The notes under the pieces: model-generated
What the model was told of the DNA's origin: nothing
Seen by the model: only the letters and a program-made list of their open reading frames with translations
Database searches by the model: none
Shown: in pieces, positions 52,152 through 60,930 of the stretch
Layout of the letters: every line of letters starts with the position of its first letter
Numbering within the stretch: position 1 is the first letter of the stretch
NCBI GenBank assembly: GCA_964554535.1
Contig: CAZKPB010000013.1
Span: 6,851 to 70,850 of the forward strand
Origin: DMER64 sp964554535
GTDB lineage: Bacteria > Bacteroidota > Bacteroidia > Bacteroidales > UBA932
Length of the DNA: 64,000 bases
Reading direction: 5' to 3'
Translations under genes and position numbers: made by a program

Positions 52152-52619
52152 ATGTTATCCACAAAAAAATATACCACAATGGCGATAGAAGAAAAAAACG
52201 GCTCTTCGTTAAACAATGTAACCCGAATTTGTCCCAACACCCAAATCATTGGTAATATCATCACCCAGCACGATATCCGCGTGGACGGGGAAATAGACGG
52301 AGAAATCAAGACAGAAGGCAAACTTGTGATTGGAGAAAGCGGCAAATGTAAAGGAAAGGTTCAATGCAAAAACGTAGACATCAGCGGATCTTTTGACGGA
52401 GTGTTGACTATTTCCGAGTTGGCTTCCCTGCGTGACAAATGCGTTTTTGTAGGTGAGTTGCACACCGACCAGTTATCCATTGAACCCACGGTCCGCATCA
52501 GTTGCCAGATTATTTCCCAGGAATTGTCGGGGCATAAGGACGAAAAGAAACCGTTAGGAGCTCCTGCAGCCCAGAACGGTGCCACTACTCCTCCGGTGCC
52601 CGGTTCCAACAACCGCTAA
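52152..52619 (+). CDS. Bactofilin (polymer-forming cytoskeletal protein)
   Basis: Bactofilins form nucleotide-free filaments that scaffold envelope synthesis. The central 100 residues show the right-handed beta-helix repeat (IIGNIITQHDIRVDGEIDG, KLVIGESGKCKGKVQCKNVDISGSFDG, LSIEPTVRISCQI). Disordered tails flank the core, the C-terminal one Ala/Pro-rich. The ATG at 52152 and an in-frame ATG at 52179 are both possible; the second gives the more typical short N-terminal tail. 155 residues in the longer form. Confidence 0.92.
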   Translation: MLSTKKYTTMAIEEKNGSSLNNVTRICPNTQIIGNIITQHDIRVDGEIDGEIKTEGKLVIGESGKCKGKVQCKNVDISGSFDGVLTISELASLRDKCVFVGELHTDQLSIEPTVRISCQIISQELSGHKDEKKPLGAPAAQNGATTPPVPGSNNR

Positions 52620-52622
52620 GCG

Positions 52623-53936
52623 TTATTCTATTCTACCGAACACGTGTTTCCCGGCCATAAACGATTGGGCGAGGGAACGCGTAACAAGGTGCGCCGCATA
52701 CCCAATCCAGAGTGACTGGATGCCCAGTGCATGCCTGAAGGCAAAGTAACACAGGTAAAAAGCGGCCACCGACAGCAACATAGTGTTTCTGAGCGCCACC
52801 CCCGCGGTCGCCCCAATGTAGATTCCGTCCCAGGTAAAGGTAAGACAAGAGATGAGCGGCATAAAGTACAGCCAGACAAGGAACGGCTGAGCGGCTTCTA
52901 TCACTTCTTGCGTGGAGGTCATCAGGCGCAGCAGCCCCTGGTCGCAAAGAACGTAGGCCAGCGTAGAGAAAACACCCACCCAGAACCCCCAGAAAAACAG
53001 TTGGCGGACCGCAACGCGGAGGGCTTCCCTGTTGCGGGCGCCAATATATTTGCCGACCAGGGCTTCTCCGGCATAGGCAAAACCATCCAGAATGTAGGAA
53101 TAGAGTAGCAGCAACTTCATCATTATGGTGGCAACCGCCAGCAAGGTATCTCCGTAATCCGCCGCAAAAAACGTGAATCCATTGTATATCAAAAGCATAC
53201 ATCCGGACCGTATAAACAGGTTACCGCTCAATGAGAAAAACCGCTTAATCTGGCTCCACTGCAATACACCCTTGAGTTGCAGGTATTTTTTGTATTTGCC
53301 AAAAGAGAGGCCCAACAGCAGAAAACCGACAAGCAACCCCGTGTATTGGGCTATCAGCGTGCCCCAGGCAATGCCGCTCACCCCCATCCCGCGGTACAGA
53401 CTCAGGTAAATACTCAACACCACATTACTCACATTGATGACAACATCCATCACCATGGAAGCGAGTGTATTCTGCATGCCAATAAACCATCCGCGCAGGG
53501 CAAAGAGCGGCAGTACGGCCGGTGCCGCCCAGATACGAATGTGAAAATAAGTCCGGGCAAAACTTTCCACTTGGGGAGAGGAAGGGGTCAGCCACAGGAT
53601 CAGATTGGCAAAAGGCCATTGAATCAACAGTACCAGAATGGAAATTCCCCACGCGGTGAGCAGACTCTGTGTCCCGGTGCGCACCGCCTCGGCAAAATCT
53701 CCCCGACCGTATGCCTGTGCTGTAAGTCCGGCCGTACTGATGCGTAAAAACCCGAAGTTCCAGTATAACAGGTCAAACAGCATGGACCCTATGGCAATTC
53801 CGCCAATAGCAGCGGCCGACCCCAACCGTCCGGCAATGGCAGTGTCGGTCATACCCACCAAGGGAATGGTGATTCCGGCCACAATGCTGGGAATGGCGAG
53901 ACGAAAAATCTGCCGGTTCATGCTGCTGTTTTTCAT
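52623..53936 (-). CDS. MATE-family efflux transporter
   Basis: Cation-coupled multidrug/organic-cation exporter of the MATE (DinF-like) family. The 437 residues have about twelve TM segments; the family pattern is FRLAIPSIVAGITIPLVGMTDTAIAGRLG at the start, with ISTAGLTAQAYGRGD and the mirrored second half LDGFAYAGEALVGKYIGARN. DinF/NorM-like length and motif favour DinF type. The ATG at 53936 or the one 15 nt later (MNRQIF) may be used. It starts 5 nt after rsgA. Confidence 0.92.
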   Translation of the reverse strand: MKNSSMNRQIFRLAIPSIVAGITIPLVGMTDTAIAGRLGSAAAIGGIAIGSMLFDLLYWNFGFLRISTAGLTAQAYGRGDFAEAVRTGTQSLLTAWGISILVLLIQWPFANLILWLTPSSPQVESFARTYFHIRIWAAPAVLPLFALRGWFIGMQNTLASMVMDVVINVSNVVLSIYLSLYRGMGVSGIAWGTLIAQYTGLLVGFLLLGLSFGKYKKYLQLKGVLQWSQIKRFFSLSGNLFIRSGCMLLIYNGFTFFAADYGDTLLAVATIMMKLLLLYSYILDGFAYAGEALVGKYIGARNREALRVAVRQLFFWGFWVGVFSTLAYVLCDQGLLRLMTSTQEVIEAAQPFLVWLYFMPLISCLTFTWDGIYIGATAGVALRNTMLLSVAAFYLCYFAFRHALGIQSLWIGYAAHLVTRSLAQSFMAGKHVFGRIE

Positions 53937-53941
53937 GGGGA

Positions 53942-54913
53942 TCAGATGCGGTATTTTGAGCCGTCGGGGTCATCCATGAGTTTCAAATAACTCTGGTAAC
54001 GTGCTTCGGAAATGGTACCGGCTTCCACCGCTTCCTTTACCGCGCAGTGAGGTTCGTGCACATGCGTGCACGGATTGTATTTGCATCCGGCCGAGGCGGC
54101 AAATATTTCCGGAAAATAGTGATAGATTTCAGAACGGTTCATTTCCAGCAGGCCGAATCCTCTGATACCCGGGCTGTCAATAATGTACCCTCCTTGTGAA
54201 AGAGGGTGCATCTGGTAAAAGGTGGTGGTGTGTTTTCCAGTAAGGTGCGCCATGGAAATGGGGGCTGTCTTTAAATCCAGCCCGGGATCCAGTGCATTGG
54301 CCAGGGAAGACTTGCCTACCCCTGAAACCCCTGCAAACAGCGAAATTTTTTCCTTCAGCTCTTCCCTGTGCGCCTCCATCCCCATCCCCGTTTTGGCCGA
54401 GACTTCCCGCACGCAGTAACCCGCTCCGCGGTAAATGGCGGTCAGGCGATCGGCATCTTCACGGTACCGGGGAATTTCATCAAGCTCGTCGCATTTGTTG
54501 AGCAACAATACCGCCGGCACACGGTAGGCCTGGCAGGTTACCAGCAGCCGGTCAATGAAAGCCAGTGGGGTTTGCGGTTCCGTGGCACTCAGCACCAGAT
54601 AGGCTGTATCAATATTGGCGGCAATGATATGCGCCTGTCGGGAAAGGTTGGTTGACTTGCGGATCAGATAGTTGCGTCTGGGATGGATGGTGGTGATGAG
54701 GGCTTCCCCCTCTGTGCCGTGGGTGGATTCTTGAAAATAACCGTCCACCAGGTCGCCGACGGCCAGCGGATTGGTGAGAGAGTCTCCCTTCAGTCTTATT
54801 TTACCGCGCAATACGGCAGAAAAAGGGTGCCATTGCGGAAGCAGGCATAATTTATACATGTTGCCTGTCTGCCTGATTACGGTAGCGTTGGTGAAAGAGT
54901 TGGTCCGGCTCAT
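53942..54913 (-). CDS. rsgA: Ribosome small subunit-dependent GTPase A
   Basis: Circularly permuted GTPase releasing RbfA during 30S maturation; rbfA is also in this window, at 30.4 kb. From the ATG at 54913 it has 323 residues: N-terminal OB-fold (about 5-75), permuted G-motifs with NKCDE (G4) before GVSGVGKSSLANAL (G1) and DSPGIRGFG (G3), and a C-terminal zinc site with C..CKYNPCTHVHEPHCAVK. A near-match minus-strand -7 box (TATCTTCG, 54928-54921) lies 7 nt before the ATG. Confidence 0.95.
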   Translation of the reverse strand: MSRTNSFTNATVIRQTGNMYKLCLLPQWHPFSAVLRGKIRLKGDSLTNPLAVGDLVDGYFQESTHGTEGEALITTIHPRRNYLIRKSTNLSRQAHIIAANIDTAYLVLSATEPQTPLAFIDRLLVTCQAYRVPAVLLLNKCDELDEIPRYREDADRLTAIYRGAGYCVREVSAKTGMGMEAHREELKEKISLFAGVSGVGKSSLANALDPGLDLKTAPISMAHLTGKHTTTFYQMHPLSQGGYIIDSPGIRGFGLLEMNRSEIYHYFPEIFAASAGCKYNPCTHVHEPHCAVKEAVEAGTISEARYQSYLKLMDDPDGSKYRI

Positions 54914-54949
54914 TTGGCGGCGAAGATACAAAAATGTACAAAAAAGGGT

Positions 54950-54957
54950 TAACTTTG
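54950..54957 (+). promoter_or_regulatory. -7 promoter element for the prenyl synthase operon
   Basis: TAACTTTG with 4 nt before the ATG at 54962; leaderless transcript predicted for the ispA-like/DUF4254/GT9/U32 operon. Confidence 0.6.
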
Positions 54958-54961
54958 CCCC

Positions 54962-55960
54962 ATGTTTACAGTAAATGAAGTTCAGGGCTTTGTGCAGCAG
55001 TCGGTACAAAGCATTATTTCCGCGCAGAACCGCAATTCCTTATATATTCCTGTGGAATATGCTTTGTCAGTGGGAGGAAAGCGGCTGCGTCCCGTATTAT
55101 GTCTGCTCACCTATAATATGTTTTGCGACAATTTGCCTCCTACCGTCTTGAAGCCGGCGCTGGGGTTAGAGATTTTTCACAATTTCACATTGCTGCACGA
55201 CGACGTGATGGATAAGGCGTCAGTACGCCGCGGGCAACCCACCGTGCACGAAAAATGGAACGTGAACACTGCCATCCTCTCCGGAGATGCCATGTGTATG
55301 ATGGCCTACAAGTATGTGAGCCAATGTGAACCGGACGTCCTGGCGGATATGCTGGACGTATTCAACAAAGCGGCCGAAGCAGTGTGCGAAGGCCAGCAAC
55401 TGGATGTGGATTACGAACGTCAGGCCGTGATTACGGAGGATGAATACCTTACTATGATTTCCAAGAAGACCAGTGCCCTGCTCTCTTGTGCATTTCAGTT
55501 TGGAGCCATTGCCGCCCGGACGGATGCCACGGCGGTGGTGGCGCTCAGGGAATGCGGCAACGCATTGGGCCAGGCTTTTCAGATACAGGACGACTATCTG
55601 GACGCATTTGGAGATCCTCAGGTTTTTGGCAAATCTATTGGTATGGATATTCGCAGCAACAAGAAAACCTGGTTGCTTACCTACGCCTTGCGCAATGCCC
55701 AGGGACAAGAATTGAATGACCTCAATACCTTGGTGCAGAACACACTGAATGCGGCTGAAGAAACATCGGCCCAGATCGATTCGCGGGTAGAGAGGGTGCT
55801 TGAAATTTATGACCGCCTGGGAGTCAAGGAAGCGGCGGAAACACGAATTGTCGGATATATGGACAAGGCTCTGGAAATTCTTGACGGAGTGCAGGTCAAA
55901 GAAGAACGCAAAAAAGTGCTGGTGGATTATATGACAAGTCTGGTTAATCGTACAAAATAA
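54962..55960 (+). CDS. Trans-polyprenyl diphosphate synthase (short-chain type)
   Basis: Condenses isopentenyl diphosphate with allylic diphosphates; downstream of the MEP pathway (ispE at 23.7 kb). The 332 residues include GGKRLRPVLCL, the first aspartate motif LLHDDVMDKASVRRGQPT (about residue 78) and the second QIQDDYLDAFGD (about 208). A Phe at five positions before the first DDxxD suggests a C15-C20 product, though chain length is not certain. First gene of a four-gene operon, followed by DUF4254 after 5 nt. Confidence 0.93.
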   Translation: MFTVNEVQGFVQQSVQSIISAQNRNSLYIPVEYALSVGGKRLRPVLCLLTYNMFCDNLPPTVLKPALGLEIFHNFTLLHDDVMDKASVRRGQPTVHEKWNVNTAILSGDAMCMMAYKYVSQCEPDVLADMLDVFNKAAEAVCEGQQLDVDYERQAVITEDEYLTMISKKTSALLSCAFQFGAIAARTDATAVVALRECGNALGQAFQIQDDYLDAFGDPQVFGKSIGMDIRSNKKTWLLTYALRNAQGQELNDLNTLVQNTLNAAEETSAQIDSRVERVLEIYDRLGVKEAAETRIVGYMDKALEILDGVQVKEERKKVLVDYMTSLVNRTK

Positions 55961-55965
55961 TTTTT

Positions 55966-56559
55966 ATGACTTTTACTGAACATTGCAACAATTTGTTTGA
56001 CAGCGTGGTAGATGAATATCACTTGAAGGATTCCGTGTATTCCCCTTGCGTAAATCCTTATCCGGAAGGGTCATTGGATTATTTGTTGTACAAGAAAAAC
56101 TGGATAGATACCGTGCAATGGCATCTGGAAGATATCATCAGAGATCCCGAAATTGACCCTGTAAAGGCGCTTGAAATCAAGCGCTGGATTGATAAGTCAA
56201 ATCAGGAACGTACAGATATTGTGGAATGTATAGACGGTTATTTTTACCAAAAATTCCGGAATGTGACATTACAACCCGAGGCCGGAATCAATACGGAAAC
56301 CCCGGCCTGGGCCCTTGACAGGCTCTCTATTCTGGCACTGAAGATTTACCATATGCGTGTGGAAGCCAATCGGCCCGACGCCCCTTCCGGCTGCCTTCAG
56401 AAATTTGAAACCCTGCGGCTGCAGCGGGAAGACCTTTCCCGGGCAATAAGCCTGCTTCTTTCCGACCTGGAGAGCGGGAAAAAGTATATGAAGTTGTACA
56501 AACAAATGAAAATGTACAACGACCCCTTGTTGAACCCCGTGTTGTATGGCAAAAAATAA
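55966..56559 (+). CDS. DUF4254 protein
   Basis: Bacteroidota protein of unknown function, 197 residues, helical and soluble, without signal peptide. Family-like stretches are LLYKKNWIDTVQWHLEDIIRDPEIDP and LDRLSILALKIYHMRVEANRPDA. It overlaps the GT9 gene by 14 nt. The repeated DUF4254-GT9 adjacency in Bacteroidota suggests a role in surface glycan assembly; this is an inference from context. Confidence 0.85.
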   Translation: MTFTEHCNNLFDSVVDEYHLKDSVYSPCVNPYPEGSLDYLLYKKNWIDTVQWHLEDIIRDPEIDPVKALEIKRWIDKSNQERTDIVECIDGYFYQKFRNVTLQPEAGINTETPAWALDRLSILALKIYHMRVEANRPDAPSGCLQKFETLRLQREDLSRAISLLLSDLESGKKYMKLYKQMKMYNDPLLNPVLYGKK

Positions 56560-57541
56560 ACACATCCTCTGTCTGCGCTTTTCGGCGCTGGGAGATGTGG
56601 CTATGGCTGTTACGGCCGTAAGGGCTTCTGCGGCCGCCAATGAGCAAGTACGCTTTACCTTTGCCGGTCCGGAACGGTTGCGACCTTTGGTGGAGGGATG
56701 CGTGGTGATTGCCCCCCTGCCCAACCTGGATTTTATTCCCATAAACAAAAAAGACGGTATCCGGGTCCTGTTCCGTCAATTGAAGCGCGTACATCCCACA
56801 GAAGTGGCCGACCTGCACAACGTGCAACGCACCTGGATATTGCGTACCTTGTTTTGGCTCAAGGGAATTCGCGTGGTGTATGTGAAAAAGAACAGACGCT
56901 CGCGCGCGCGTCTGGTACGTCGTCACCACAAACAGATGCACGCCATACCTCCCATGTGCACCCAGTTTGCCCATACCCTCACCCGCCTGCACCTGCAGGC
57001 AGGCGTACCCGTCCACACTACCTGTGCGGCAACGGAATCTCGTCTGGTGGGGCTGGCTCCTTTTGCAAAACACAAAGGAAAACAGTGGCCGTTGCAGTAT
57101 GTGGAGCAACTTATAGAAAAACTTGTCGGTCAAGGATATAGTATAAAATTATTTGGAGGGGGACAGGCCGAGACGGACCAAATGTGCGGTTGGGAAGCGA
57201 AATACGCCCGTGTGGAAGCCGTCTGCAATCTCCCGCTGGCCGACGAGTTGGAGCAGATGGCTCGTACGCGGGTGATGATTACAATGGACTCGGCCAATAT
57301 GCATTTTGCCTCTTTGCTGGGGGTAAAGGTGGTGTCCGTTTGGGGCGCCACACATCCCTATGCCGGTTTTTACGGCTACGGGCAGGACCCCGCCTGGGCG
57401 GTGCAGCTGCCGCTGCCTTGCCGCCCCTGTTCGGTATATGGCGCTGCCCCCTGTTACAAGGGAACTTATGAGTGTCTTACGGCCCTGACGGCAGACAGGG
57501 TATTGGAAACGGTTAACGAATTATGCAGACAAGAAAAGTAG
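56546..57541 (+). CDS. Glycosyltransferase family 9 (heptosyltransferase-like)
   Basis: GT-B transferase of the ADP-heptose:LPS type, likely adding a sugar to lipid A core or another surface glycan. The 331 residues contain the N-terminal Rossmann motif LCLRFSALGDVAMAVTAVRA and the donor-site part ITMDSANMHFASLLGVKVVSVWGATHPYAGFYGYGQ, with the Cys-rich signature LPCRPCSVYGAAPCYKG near the end. Donor and acceptor are not defined by sequence. It overlaps DUF4254 by 14 nt and the U32 gene by 19 nt. Confidence 0.9.
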   Translation: MAKNKHILCLRFSALGDVAMAVTAVRASAAANEQVRFTFAGPERLRPLVEGCVVIAPLPNLDFIPINKKDGIRVLFRQLKRVHPTEVADLHNVQRTWILRTLFWLKGIRVVYVKKNRRSRARLVRRHHKQMHAIPPMCTQFAHTLTRLHLQAGVPVHTTCAATESRLVGLAPFAKHKGKQWPLQYVEQLIEKLVGQGYSIKLFGGGQAETDQMCGWEAKYARVEAVCNLPLADELEQMARTRVMITMDSANMHFASLLGVKVVSVWGATHPYAGFYGYGQDPAWAVQLPLPCRPCSVYGAAPCYKGTYECLTALTADRVLETVNELCRQEK

Positions 57542-58767
57542 TTCAGGTAATGGCCCCGGCGGGCAATTACGAATGTTTGACGGCGGCTGCCCAGGCCGGA
57601 GCCGGGGCGGTGTATTTTGGGGTGGGAGAACTCAATATGCGGGCGCACGCGGCACATAATTTTACCCCGGATGATTTGCCGAAGGTGGTTTCTTTTTGCC
57701 GGGAACACGGAATGTCTTCCTATTTGACGGTAAATACCATTTTGTATAATGAAGATATTGAGCCCGCCCGGGTGTTGTTGCGTCAGGCAAAGGAAAGCGG
57801 CGTCAGTGCGGTGATTGCGTCCGATATGGCCGTGATACTGGAAGCACGTAAACTTGGACTTGAAGTACACGCATCCACTCAATTGAATATCTCAAATATA
57901 GAAGCTCTCACCTTTTTTGCTCAATATGCCGATGTAGTGGTATTGGCGCGTGAACTGACTCTTGACCGTATAGCCCGGATTGCCGCTCAGGTGAGGGAGC
58001 GCCACATCACCGGGCCCTCGGGCCGACCGGTTCAGTTGGAATTATTCTGCCACGGTGCTTTGTGTATGGCGGTCTCCGGGAAATGCTACCTGAGTCTGCA
58101 CGAATACAACAAGTCGGCCAACCGCGGCGAGTGTTACCAGATATGCAGGCGGTCGTATAAAGTGGAGGATTTGGAGACTGGTGCACAACTTGAAATCGAC
58201 AACAATTATATAATGTCCCCCAAGGATTTATGTACAGTTACCTTTATTGATAAAATAATAGAAGCCGGCATTGAAGTCCTGAAAATTGAAGGGCGTGCCC
58301 GCTCGGCCGAATACGTCAAAACCACGGCTTCTGTCTACAAACAGGCGGCTCTTGCGGTGGCTGAGGGTACGTTTACTCCCGAACTGGGTCGGCAACTGGA
58401 AACAAAACTACAAACCGTGTTCAACCGCGGTTTCTGGGACGGTTATTATCAGGGCGCCCGCTTGGGCGAATGGAGTACCGTATACGGCAGTCAGGCCACT
58501 GAACGCAAAACCTATGCGGGATGTGTCACCAATTATTTCACCAATCTGGGCGTGGCGGAATTCAAGGTCGAGGCGGTGCCGCTCCACGTGGGCGACCGGC
58601 TGATGATCATAGGCCCCACCACGGGCGTGGTGGAAACCACGGTAGAAGAAATAAGGCTGGATCTGGCGTCGGTGGAGACGGCACCGCAGGGAACGCTCTG
58701 TTCGGTGAAAGTAGGTACCAAGTTGCGGCGCTCGGACAAAGTATATATTGTCACCACGACCGACTGA
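57523..58767 (+). CDS. U32 family peptidase / TrhP-like tRNA hydroxylation protein
   Basis: U32 family member of 414 residues. The family signature ELFCHGALCMAVSGKCYLS (about 167-185) is intact, followed by NRGECYQICRRSY with conserved cysteines. The TIM-barrel-like N-terminal half (VMAPAGNYECLTAAAQAGAGAVYFGV) and the C-terminal extension fit the YegQ/TrhP group, which in E. coli hydroxylates U34 of tRNA rather than cutting proteins. Cys residues suggest an Fe-S cluster. It is the last gene of the operon. Confidence 0.88.
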   Translation: MQTRKVVQVMAPAGNYECLTAAAQAGAGAVYFGVGELNMRAHAAHNFTPDDLPKVVSFCREHGMSSYLTVNTILYNEDIEPARVLLRQAKESGVSAVIASDMAVILEARKLGLEVHASTQLNISNIEALTFFAQYADVVVLARELTLDRIARIAAQVRERHITGPSGRPVQLELFCHGALCMAVSGKCYLSLHEYNKSANRGECYQICRRSYKVEDLETGAQLEIDNNYIMSPKDLCTVTFIDKIIEAGIEVLKIEGRARSAEYVKTTASVYKQAALAVAEGTFTPELGRQLETKLQTVFNRGFWDGYYQGARLGEWSTVYGSQATERKTYAGCVTNYFTNLGVAEFKVEAVPLHVGDRLMIIGPTTGVVETTVEEIRLDLASVETAPQGTLCSVKVGTKLRRSDKVYIVTTTD

Positions 58768-58776
58768 CCGCTACCG

Positions 58777-59688
58777 TTATTCCACGACCTCGGCCAGCAT
58801 ACAGCGGGCGGAACCGCCCCCGTTGGTCTCAATGGTGGGAAGGGCAGGGGTCAGCAATTCATTATACGAACGTAATTTCTGCTGTTGCGCGGAAGTCAGC
58901 GACCCGTAAGCCTGTGCGGACATTACCAAGTACGGAACCGAGTCGGTGGAAAATACCTGCAGCATATTGCCGGCAAAATGGTTCATCTGCTCCAGGGATA
59001 TTTCAATGACATCCTTGCCGTCCCGGGCAAACCGTTCCAGTAACTGTTTTCTATCTTCTTCAGAGGGCACGGATTCCAGACAAATTACCACATATTTATC
59101 TGCCACAGACATCATTACATTGGTATGGTAGATGGGGGTGGATAGGCCGGTGACAGGGTCCGGTGACCCCACGGCGTCAAAAAGGAGTCCACTGTATCCC
59201 AGGGTATCGCATACTTCACGGAACAATTCCTCCCGGGTGCGGGGCGAACGGCAGGCGTAAGCGCGGGCGTTGGCCCGGTCAAAAATCATACTCCCGGTGC
59301 CTTCCAGGTATTGGTTGACCCTTTCGCGCAGGCTCATGTCTATCCAACGTCGCCGCGGAGACTGTTCCTGAATGAGGGTGAACACATCCTTTTTGCGTTC
59401 CAGTCTGCGGTTGGGGGCATACATGGGGTACAGGATGGCCATCCCCTGTGGATGGAAAGAAATCCAGTTGTTGGGGAAAATGGAGTCCGGGGTGGCGGGT
59501 TCCGGGGTGTCTTGCGCCACCATCACTTTTATGTGGTGACGGCGCAATAGGTCCACGTAGGCGTCAAACTCGGCCAGCGCCTTTTTCTGCACGTTTTCCT
59601 GCGGCCCGGCACACTGGAAGGTGTTGTTAACGGCCGTTTGCGGGTTGTAGCCAAACGCACACGGCCGTATCATCAAATATTTGATCAT
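58777..59688 (-). CDS. ctlX: Citrulline utilization hydrolase CtlX-like
   Basis: Guanidino-group-modifying superfamily hydrolase (relatives: dimethylargininase, arginine deiminase), proposed to convert citrulline to ornithine. The 303 residues begin MIRPCAFGYNPQTAVNNTFQ and include PDSIFPNNWISFHPQG, the catalytic His in YHTNVMMSVADKYVV (about 188) and the Cys in TNGGGSARCMLAEV near the end. It sits 9 nt after rocD on the same strand, which supports arginine/citrulline breakdown to ornithine and then glutamate semialdehyde. Confidence 0.9.
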   Translation of the reverse strand: MIKYLMIRPCAFGYNPQTAVNNTFQCAGPQENVQKKALAEFDAYVDLLRRHHIKVMVAQDTPEPATPDSIFPNNWISFHPQGMAILYPMYAPNRRLERKKDVFTLIQEQSPRRRWIDMSLRERVNQYLEGTGSMIFDRANARAYACRSPRTREELFREVCDTLGYSGLLFDAVGSPDPVTGLSTPIYHTNVMMSVADKYVVICLESVPSEEDRKQLLERFARDGKDVIEISLEQMNHFAGNMLQVFSTDSVPYLVMSAQAYGSLTSAQQQKLRSYNELLTPALPTIETNGGGSARCMLAEVVE

Positions 59689-59697
59689 AAAAACAGA

Positions 59698-60912
59698 CTA
59701 AAACTGTTTGAGTGTCTTTTCAATAATGGCCAGGGCGTCCATCAGCTGGCTTTCGGTGATAACCAACGGCGGGGCCAGACGGATGATATGACGGTGAGTG
59801 GGTTTTGCCAGCAGTCCGTTAGCGGCCATGGCCAGACAGACATCCCAGGCTTCCTTGCCGTTGCGGGGCTCAATGACAATGGCGTTCAACAGGCCTTTTC
59901 CGCGCACGCACGACACAATGGGGGACCGGAATGATTGGATGGTCTTCCGGAAAAGTTGTCCCAGGTATTCGGCCTTTTCCGCGAGATTTTCATCTTTGAC
60001 CACTTTCAGTGCGGCCACAGCGACTTTGCAGGCCAGCGGGAATCCGCCGTAGGTGGAACCGTGTTCGCCGGGTTTTATGGTCAGCATAATGTCATTGTCA
60101 GCCAGTACGGCCGAGACAGGCAGCACACCGCCCGATATGGCCTTGCCCAGGATGAGGATGTCCGGGTGTACGCCTTCGTGGTCGCAGCACAGCATTCTGC
60201 CGGTACGGGCAATGCCGGTCTGCACTTCATCGGCAATAAACAGTGCGTTGTGCCGGTGGCAGAGGTCATAGCATTTTTTGAGGTATCCGTCATCGGGAAC
60301 CATCACACCGGCTTCTCCCTGAATGGGTTCCACCAGAAAACCGGCCACCTGTGCTCCGTTTTCTTGTAAAACGGATTCCAGCGCAGCGGCATCGTTATAA
60401 GGAATCTTGACAAAACCCGGGGTGAAAGGACCAAACTGACCGTAGGAGTCTACGTCGGTAGACAGGGATATAACGCTGATGGTGCGGCCATGGAAGTTTC
60501 CGCTGCAGCAGATGATCAGCGCGTTGTCTTCCGGAATGCCCTTACGCACATAACCCCAGCGGCGGGCCAGTTTTAGGGCGGTTTCCACCGCCTCGGCTCC
60601 GGAATTCATGGGCAGCACTTTGTCGTAGCCAAAGTATTCAGTAATGTATTTCTCATAGGGTCCCAGACAGTCGTTGTAAAAGGCTCGTGAGGTCAGACAG
60701 AGTTCCTGTGCCTGTGCGGTGAGGGCTTCCACAATTTTAGGGTGGCAGTGCCCCTGGTTTACGGCAGAGTATGCAGACAGAAAGTCAAAGTATTGTTTAC
60801 CATCGGTGTCCCAGACAAAGGGCCCTTTTCCTTTACAGAGAACTACCGGAAGCGGATGGTAATTGTGCGCTCCGTAGTCCGATTCCATTCTAATGTAATC
60901 TTGTGCGTTCAT
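59698..60912 (-). CDS. rocD: Ornithine aminotransferase
   Basis: PLP enzyme converting ornithine and 2-oxoglutarate to glutamate semialdehyde and glutamate. The 404 residues match class III aminotransferases: YFDFLSAYSAVNQGHCHPKI, NSGAEAVETALKLARRWGY, CSGNFHGRTISVISLS, PIQGEAGVMVPDDGYLKK, IADEVQTGIARTG, and the PLP lysine in LILGKAISGGVLPVSAVLA. It is followed by ctlX and has a -7 element upstream inside the end of the M1 peptidase gene. Confidence 0.96.
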   Translation of the reverse strand: MNAQDYIRMESDYGAHNYHPLPVVLCKGKGPFVWDTDGKQYFDFLSAYSAVNQGHCHPKIVEALTAQAQELCLTSRAFYNDCLGPYEKYITEYFGYDKVLPMNSGAEAVETALKLARRWGYVRKGIPEDNALIICCSGNFHGRTISVISLSTDVDSYGQFGPFTPGFVKIPYNDAAALESVLQENGAQVAGFLVEPIQGEAGVMVPDDGYLKKCYDLCHRHNALFIADEVQTGIARTGRMLCCDHEGVHPDILILGKAISGGVLPVSAVLADNDIMLTIKPGEHGSTYGGFPLACKVAVAALKVVKDENLAEKAEYLGQLFRKTIQSFRSPIVSCVRGKGLLNAIVIEPRNGKEAWDVCLAMAANGLLAKPTHRHIIRLAPPLVITESQLMDALAIIEKTLKQF

Positions 60913-60930
60913 AATGTGATTTTAATAGGG

